From assembly GCA_021779335.1 (NCBI GenBank), contig JAJYAW010000093.1, positions 1-8,826 on the forward strand: a stretch of DNA of 8,826 nucleotides, in the 5' to 3' direction. Below the pieces are notes generated by a model that was given only the letters and a program-made list of their open reading frames with translations, was not told the DNA's origin and did no database searches. Below, one piece after another: positions 5,720 to 8,826 of this stretch; within the stretch, counting starts at the first letter, position 1; each line of letters begins with the position of its first letter. Source of the stretch: Myxococcales bacterium (GTDB lineage: Bacteria > Myxococcota > Myxococcia > Myxococcales > Anaeromyxobacteraceae). A program made the position numbers and the translations under genes.

Positions 5720-6265
5720 ATGCGGCTTCCGCCTGCGCTGCGCCTCATCGCCACCGCCGTCCTGACCTTCGCCGCCGCGGCCGCCCTCTGGTGGCTCGTC
5801 GGCTACCAGATCGGGAAGGGCGTCCTCTCGGACACCGGGGGCCTGCTGGCCTTCCGCCTGGCCTACGGCTTCGAGGCGCAGGCCTTCCTCGAGCTCCTGG
5901 CGCTCGCGCTGGTGGCGCCGGTGGTGCGCGAGGTGTGGAGCGGCAGCGGCCCGCCGCCCTGGCTGGCGCTGGCCGGCGTGGCCGCCGGCGCCGCGCTGGC
6001 CTTCGGGGACCGGGGAGGCAGCGCCTCGATCTCCATCGCCTTCTTCGTCTTCGCCGCCGCCGCCGCCGCCGAGTCGTCGGGCCCGGCCCAGCTCGTGTCC
6101 GCCCTGGCCGGCGCGCTGCTCGCGGCGCTGGCCCACGCCGCCGCCCTCCACGTCGGCACCGGCGAGCGAATCCTGGTGGTCGGCCTGCGAGCGGTCTTCT
6201 GCTACGGCCCGCTGCTCGTCGGGCCCACGTTCGCCGACCGGCTCCTCGATCGCGCCAAGGCGTAG
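5720..6265 (+). CDS. Six-helix integral membrane protein, function unknown
   Basis: A 181-residue Ala/Leu-rich membrane protein with hydrophobic segments at about 8-28, 55-70, 81-96, 103-118, 123-145 and 151-169. I do not recognise a family. Charged residues are few: E52, E58, R70 and E71 lie around the second helix, and D97 and R98 close the third. A run of six GCC codons (6053-6070) encodes AAAAAA at 112-117, a short triplet microsatellite that cannot shift the frame. The start is supported by GGAGGG seven bases upstream of the ATG. The gene stands alone, divergent from murJ and convergent with the EamA permease. Codon use matches the surrounding genes, so I see no sign of transfer. Confidence 0.8.
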   Translation: MRLPPALRLIATAVLTFAAAAALWWLVGYQIGKGVLSDTGGLLAFRLAYGFEAQAFLELLALALVAPVVREVWSGSGPPPWLALAGVAAGAALAFGDRGGSASISIAFFVFAAAAAAESSGPAQLVSALAGALLAALAHAAALHVGTGERILVVGLRAVFCYGPLLVGPTFADRLLDRAKA

Positions 6266-6278
6266 GCGACGGCCTCGA

Positions 6279-6300
6279 CGCCGCGGCGTACGCCGCGGCG
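6279..6300. terminator. Perfect 22-bp palindrome at a convergent gene junction, likely bidirectional terminator
   Basis: Positions 6279-6289 and 6290-6300 are exact reverse complements (left arm CGCCGCGGCGT). As RNA this gives a nine-bp GC-only stem with a GUAC loop. It starts 14 bases after the stop of the plus-strand gene and lies past the end of the minus-strand permease, so it is placed to end transcription from both sides. No T-tract follows on either strand. Confidence 0.55.
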
Positions 6301-6306
6301 CGGGCC

Positions 6307-6356
6307 GGGAGGGGTGCCGGGAGGGGTGCCAGGAGGGGGGCCGGGAGGGGGGGGCC
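6307..6356 (+). repeat. Four G-rich tandem units with G-quadruplex potential
   Basis: Two perfect copies of GGGAGGGGTGCC (6307-6318, 6319-6330) are followed by two drifted copies (6331-6342 and 6343-6356, the last stretched by extra Gs). The plus strand holds more than four runs of three or more Gs with one- to five-base loops, meeting the usual G-quadruplex pattern. The block lies between the palindrome and the 3' end of the permease, so it would be in the tail of the plus-strand transcript if that is not ended earlier. Confidence 0.8.
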
Positions 6357-6403
6357 GGGCGCGACCGCGTCGACCGGTGGCCACCCGCCCGGGCGCTCAG
6401 CGC

Positions 6404-7291
6404 TCAGCGCTCCGACGAGGCCGCGAGCGCCGAGGCCGCCAGCACCAGCCCGGCGCCGACGAGGAGCGGTGCGGTGACGGGCTCCCCGGCCACCACGGTG
6501 CCGAGCGTGAGCGCCACCGTGGTGTCCACCAGCGGGATCGTCCCCACCACGAGGAGCGAGACCCGCGGGAGGAGCCAGTAGAGGCCGAGGTAGGTGAAGA
6601 CGGTGCCGCCCACCGCCAGGTAGGCCACCGCCGCCAGCGCGCGCGGCGTGAAGGCGGCCGGGGCGCCGTGCTCGAGGAGCGCCGAGGCGAGGAGCAGCGC
6701 CGCGCCGGCGCCCAGCGACTGGCCGAAGGTCATCACCACGGGCGAGAGCGTCAGGCCGCGCCGCCGCACCAGCACGTTGGCGAGCGCGCAGGAGATGGAG
6801 CCGGCGGTGATGAGCACCGCCCCCAGCAGCGGCGTGCCGGCGGGCCCGGCCCCGCGCTGCCCGGCCAGGCCGGCGCCCGCCTGCAGCACCACCACCCCCG
6901 CCAGGCCGAGCAGCGAGAGCCCCAGCTTGCGCGGCGTCGGCGCCTCGCCCGGCACCAGCAGCCACCCGAGCAGCACCAGCCAGACCGGGAAGGTCGAGAA
7001 GAGGACCGCCGCCAGCGAGGAGGCCACCATGGTCTGGCCCGCGAACATGAGGCCGTACGGGATGGTCACCTGCAGGAGGCCGATGCCGAGCGCCCAGCGC
7101 CACTCGCGGGCGGCCACCCGGGCCGCGCCCCCGCGCAGCGCGAAGGGGAGGAGCAGGGCCGCCGCCAGCAGCATCCGGACGCCCACGAAGCGCAGCGGCG
7201 GGAGGTCGAGCAGCCCGAGCTTGACCACCAGCCAGGTCGAGCCCCACAGGGCGCAGACGGCGGCGTAGACGAGGACGAGGCGGGCGCGCAC
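6404..7291 (-). CDS. EamA/DMT-family drug/metabolite permease
   Basis: A 295-residue inner-membrane transporter with ten hydrophobic segments arranged as two EamA repeats (about 5-138 and 155-290). Typical EamA features are visible: ALWGSTWLVVKLG at the start of repeat 1 (14-26), RFVGVRM in helix 2 (34-40), GEAPTPRKLGLSLLGLAGVVVL (115-136), and VAGEPVTAPLLVGAGLVL near the end (268-284). The family exports amino acids, drugs or other metabolites; the substrate cannot be read from sequence. I chose the GTG at 7291 because AAGGGG lies five bases upstream and the protein then starts as family members do; a TTG at 7327 would add 12 unlikely residues. The gene begins 54 bases after the DUF456 gene and may be in the same operon. 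Confidence 0.92.
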   Translation of the reverse strand: MRARLVLVYAAVCALWGSTWLVVKLGLLDLPPLRFVGVRMLLAAALLLPFALRGGAARVAAREWRWALGIGLLQVTIPYGLMFAGQTMVASSLAAVLFSTFPVWLVLLGWLLVPGEAPTPRKLGLSLLGLAGVVVLQAGAGLAGQRGAGPAGTPLLGAVLITAGSISCALANVLVRRRGLTLSPVVMTFGQSLGAGAALLLASALLEHGAPAAFTPRALAAVAYLAVGGTVFTYLGLYWLLPRVSLLVVGTIPLVDTTVALTLGTVVAGEPVTAPLLVGAGLVLAASALAASSER

Positions 7292-7296
7292 GGGCG

Positions 7297-7302
7297 CCCC
7301 TT
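7297..7302 (-). promoter_or_regulatory. Ribosome binding site that decides the permease start
   Basis: AAGGGG on the minus strand is followed by five bases and then GTG at 7291. It favours this GTG over the TTG further upstream at 7327, which has no purine-rich site. Confidence 0.6.
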
Positions 7303-7345
7303 GTACACCCTCGGCCCGGCGCGGCAAGCCGGCGCGTGCCCCGGC

Positions 7346-7825
7346 TCAGACCAGGAGGCCGACCAGCAGCGCGCCGATGAGCACGAACGCCAGCGTCACC
7401 TTCACCACGCCGCCGAGGAGGAAGCCGACGAAGGCCCCGGCGCCGGCCCGCAGCGCCCTCTCGAAGTCCGGGTCCCGCCAGTACTCCAGCAGGATGGCGC
7501 CCACCGCCGGGCCCAGGATGATCCCGGCCGGGCCGAGGAAGAGGCCCACCACCAGGCCGAGCGTCGCCCCCACCACCGCCCAGCGCGACGCGCCCGAGGC
7601 CTTGGCCCCCAGCGCGGCGGCCACCCAGTCGACCGCGAAGATGACGGCGGCCAGCAGCCCCACCACCAGGAGGGTGGGCCAGCCCACCAGCCTGAAGTCG
7701 CCGGCCCAGGCCACCAGCAGCGCGCCGCCGAGGAGGAGGAGCGAGCCCGGCAGCACCGGCAGGACCACGCCGGCCACGCCGAGGAGCAGGGTCAGGGCGC
7801 CCAGCGCGTAGAGGATCCAGGCCAC
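7346..7825 (-). CDS. DUF456 family membrane protein
   Basis: A 159-residue, strongly hydrophobic protein matching DUF456 (PF04306) from end to end. Visible features are GVAGVVLPVLPGSLLLLGGALL (16-37), DWVAAALGAKASGASRWAVVGATLG (66-90), then GLFLGPAGIILGPAVGAILLE (94-114), and a last helix pair after ALRAGAGAFVGFLLGGVVK (124-142). About five to six membrane helices rich in glycine are expected. No function is established for the family. The start is a GTG at 7825, the first start in the frame that matches the family N-terminus; the ribosome binding site is weak. It begins six bases after the stop of the small membrane protein gene upstream, so the two are almost surely co-transcribed. Confidence 0.9.
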   Translation of the reverse strand: MAWILYALGALTLLLGVAGVVLPVLPGSLLLLGGALLVAWAGDFRLVGWPTLLVVGLLAAVIFAVDWVAAALGAKASGASRWAVVGATLGLVVGLFLGPAGIILGPAVGAILLEYWRDPDFERALRAGAGAFVGFLLGGVVKVTLAFVLIGALLVGLLV

Positions 7826-7831
7826 CTGGGA

Positions 7832-8170
7832 CTACCCGTGGCGGAAGGTCTTCACGCCCAGCGCCCACTCCACCAGCGCGGCCAGGATGGCCATCCCCAC
7901 GGCGACCAGCAGCGCGCGCAGCACCCCGATCCCGTAGGCCCCCGTGATGGCGGCGAACCAGAACGCCACGTAGAGCAGCCAGGGCAGGAGGAGGAACCAG
8001 AGGAACTTGGCCAGCGTGACGTACCAGGCCACGGAGAGGACCACCGACACCACCAGGGCCAGGCCCAGCGTGTTGCTCGGGTTGCCCGGCGAGACCAGCC
8101 CCACCGCCGCCATGAGCACGGCGGCGGAGAGGGCGAAGCGGACGGCGAAGGCGGCGAGCCGGCGGAGCAC
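7832..8170 (-). CDS. Small integral membrane protein, function unknown
   Basis: About 112 residues with roughly four hydrophobic segments: RRLAAFAVRFALSAAVLMAAVGLV, then NTLGLALVVSVVLSVAWYVTLAKF, LWFLLLPWLLYVAFWFAAITGAYG, and VLRALLVAVGMAILAALVEWAL, ending in a short charged tail (KTFRHG). I do not recognise a family. I favour the GTG at 8170 because the codons just before it (CAT, GCT) break the strong G/C third-position bias of the gene. The alternative is an ATG at 8212 giving 126 residues (MGLPPGDRACHALP added). Neither has a good Shine-Dalgarno. The frame stays open far beyond, but that is antisense to the PH-like gene. It lies six bases upstream of the DUF456 gene and is divergent from the PH-like gene, so these may share a regulatory spacer. 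Confidence 0.72.
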   Translation of the reverse strand: MLRRLAAFAVRFALSAAVLMAAVGLVSPGNPSNTLGLALVVSVVLSVAWYVTLAKFLWFLLLPWLLYVAFWFAAITGAYGIGVLRALLVAVGMAILAALVEWALGVKTFRHG

Positions 8171-8228
8171 GGGGAGAGCATGGCACGCCCGGTCGCCGGG
8201 GGGCAGGCCCATCCGAAGGGTGCGGCGC

Positions 8229-8257
8229 TCGACCACGCGCCCGCGGCGCCCTAGGAT
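8229..8257 (+). promoter_or_regulatory. Possible promoter giving a leaderless mRNA for the PH-like gene
   Basis: TCGACC (8229-8234) and TAGGAT (8252-8257) are exactly 17 bases apart, each matching 4 of 6 consensus positions. Transcription would then start at about 8263-8265, at the ATG (8264). The AGGA inside TAGGAT could instead serve as a Shine-Dalgarno for a longer transcript; both cannot be true for the same mRNA. Confidence 0.3.
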
Positions 8258-8263
8258 CGCGCC

Positions 8264-8826
8264 ATGCACCGCTTCGGCGCCCCGTGGGACCGCGCCCTCA
8301 CCACCTCCACGGTCGTGGCAGGGCTGCTCCTGGTCGGGCTGGCCCTCTGGCTGCCGGGGGTCGGCCTCCTCGCGCCCCGGCCCGCGGACGGCCCGGCGGC
8401 GCTGCGGCTCGTCCCGCTCGGCCTCCTCGCGCTCCTGGCGGTCACCTGGGCGCTGGCGCCGAGCGGCTTCGCCCTCCAGGGGGGCGAGCTCCTGCTGGAG
8501 CGGCGCATCGGCCCTTTGCGGATCCCGCTCGCCCGGGTGACGGCGGTGCGCCTGCTGCCGACCATCGCCCGGTCTGGCACCCGCCGGTACGCCGGGACGA
8601 GCGGCCTCTTCGGCTACTTCGGGCGGTACTGGAGCCCGGCGCTCGGCCGGTTCCGGCTCCACGCCACCCGCCGGACCGGGCTCGTGCTCGTCGACACCGA
8701 GGACGGCCGCTGGGTCCTCTCGCCCGAGCCGCCGGAGGCCTTCGTGGCGGCGCTGCGGCGGGCGGCCCCCCGGGCGGTCGAGGCCCCGCCCCCCGGCGCC
8801 GGGCCGGAGGCGACCGGACGGGGTCG
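8264..8826 (+). CDS. Membrane-anchored bacterial PH-like domain protein (bPH type), 3' end cut off
   Basis: The first 187 residues are in the window with no stop reached. Two hydrophobic segments (about 15-37 and 45-65) form an N-terminal hairpin. A soluble beta-rich domain follows from about 66. It includes GFALQGGELLLERRIGPLRIPLARVTAVRLL (68-98), GTSGLFGYFGRYWSPALGRFRLHAT (111-135) and VLVDTEDGRWVLSPEPPEAFVAALR (141-165), the usual order in bacterial PH-like proteins (PF10882 type), where the last helix ends the domain. These proteins are poorly understood; a role at the inner membrane is likely. The tail after 166 is low-complexity Pro/Ala/Gly and probably ends soon past the window. The ATG at 8264 is preceded by AGGAT seven bases away. 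It is divergent from the small membrane protein gene. Confidence 0.85.
   Translation, partial: MHRFGAPWDRALTTSTVVAGLLLVGLALWLPGVGLLAPRPADGPAALRLVPLGLLALLAVTWALAPSGFALQGGELLLERRIGPLRIPLARVTAVRLLPTIARSGTRRYAGTSGLFGYFGRYWSPALGRFRLHATRRTGLVLVDTEDGRWVLSPEPPEAFVAALRRAAPRAVEAPPPGAGPEATGRG

Noticed and set aside
6053..6070. Six tandem GCC triplets as a phase-variation tract
   Set aside because: A triplet repeat cannot switch the frame, and alanine runs in membrane helices of GC-rich genomes commonly give such tracts.
3793..6477. An 894-codon plus-strand open frame
   Set aside because: It is antisense to murJ and the polyferredoxin start, then runs out of frame through the 5720 gene. Its translation is low-complexity Gln/Gly/Arg/His, as expected when stop codons are rare in very GC-rich DNA; the minus-strand genes have clear family motifs.
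5745..8186. An 813-codon minus-strand open frame
   Set aside because: It overlaps the permease, DUF456 and small membrane genes in a wrong frame and is antisense to the 5720 gene. The translation is Arg/Gly/Pro/Ala-rich with no motif; a GC-rich shadow.
1..8826. Mobile element, CRISPR array, toxin-antitoxin, phage or biosynthetic cluster
   Set aside because: No transposase, integrase, Cas, nuclease or synthase motif, no spaced direct-repeat array and no terminal inverted repeats were seen. By eye, composition and codon bias are uniform across the window.

Overview
The window is very GC-rich (roughly three quarters G+C by eye), with almost every third codon position G or C in the convincing genes. 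Densely packed bacterial genes with envelope, redox and small membrane-protein functions, plus the types of homologue seen, suggest a high-GC Gram-negative such as a myxobacterium (Anaeromyxobacter-like). That assignment is inference; there is no rRNA or other taxonomic marker here. I see no tRNA, CRISPR array, transposase, integrase, phage gene or attachment site. The window looks like ordinary chromosome.

Layout. Positions 1-5520 form one long minus-strand run. Read in the direction of transcription it contains: a MurJ-family lipid flippase (5520-3922); an integral membrane polyferredoxin with two 4Fe-4S motifs (3821-2724); a secreted Trp/Tyr-rich protein with a His/Asp-rich repeat tail (2507-1833); a DUF488 protein (1786-1400); a beta-hydroxyacid-dehydrogenase-like NADP oxidoreductase (1274-423); and a CxxCxxxCC (YkgJ-type) cysteine-cluster protein that starts on a TTG overlapping the previous stop and runs off the left edge. 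Gaps of 46-216 bases separate most of these, so they are probably not all one transcript. Only the oxidoreductase/CxxCxxxCC pair is tightly coupled.

A 199-base divergent spacer (5521-5719) separates murJ from a plus-strand six-helix membrane protein of unknown function (5720-6265). That gene converges on a minus-strand EamA/DMT permease (7291-6404). The junction between them holds a perfect 22-bp palindrome followed by four G-rich tandem units able to form a G-quadruplex. Upstream of the permease, also on the minus strand, are a DUF456 membrane protein (7825-7346) and a small membrane protein (8170-7832), six bases apart and probably co-transcribed. Divergent from these, a membrane-anchored PH-like (bPH) protein starts at 8264 and is cut by the right edge.

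How they fit together. No single pathway links the genes. The common theme is the envelope: peptidoglycan precursor flipping, metabolite export, a secreted protein, electron transfer across the membrane, and several small unknown membrane proteins. I found no convincing new defence, mobile or biosynthetic system. The features most worth a second look are the MurJ protein's altered cavity residues, the palindrome plus G-rich convergent junction, the repeat tail of the secreted protein, and a hairpin that covers the ribosome binding site of the gene at 5720.
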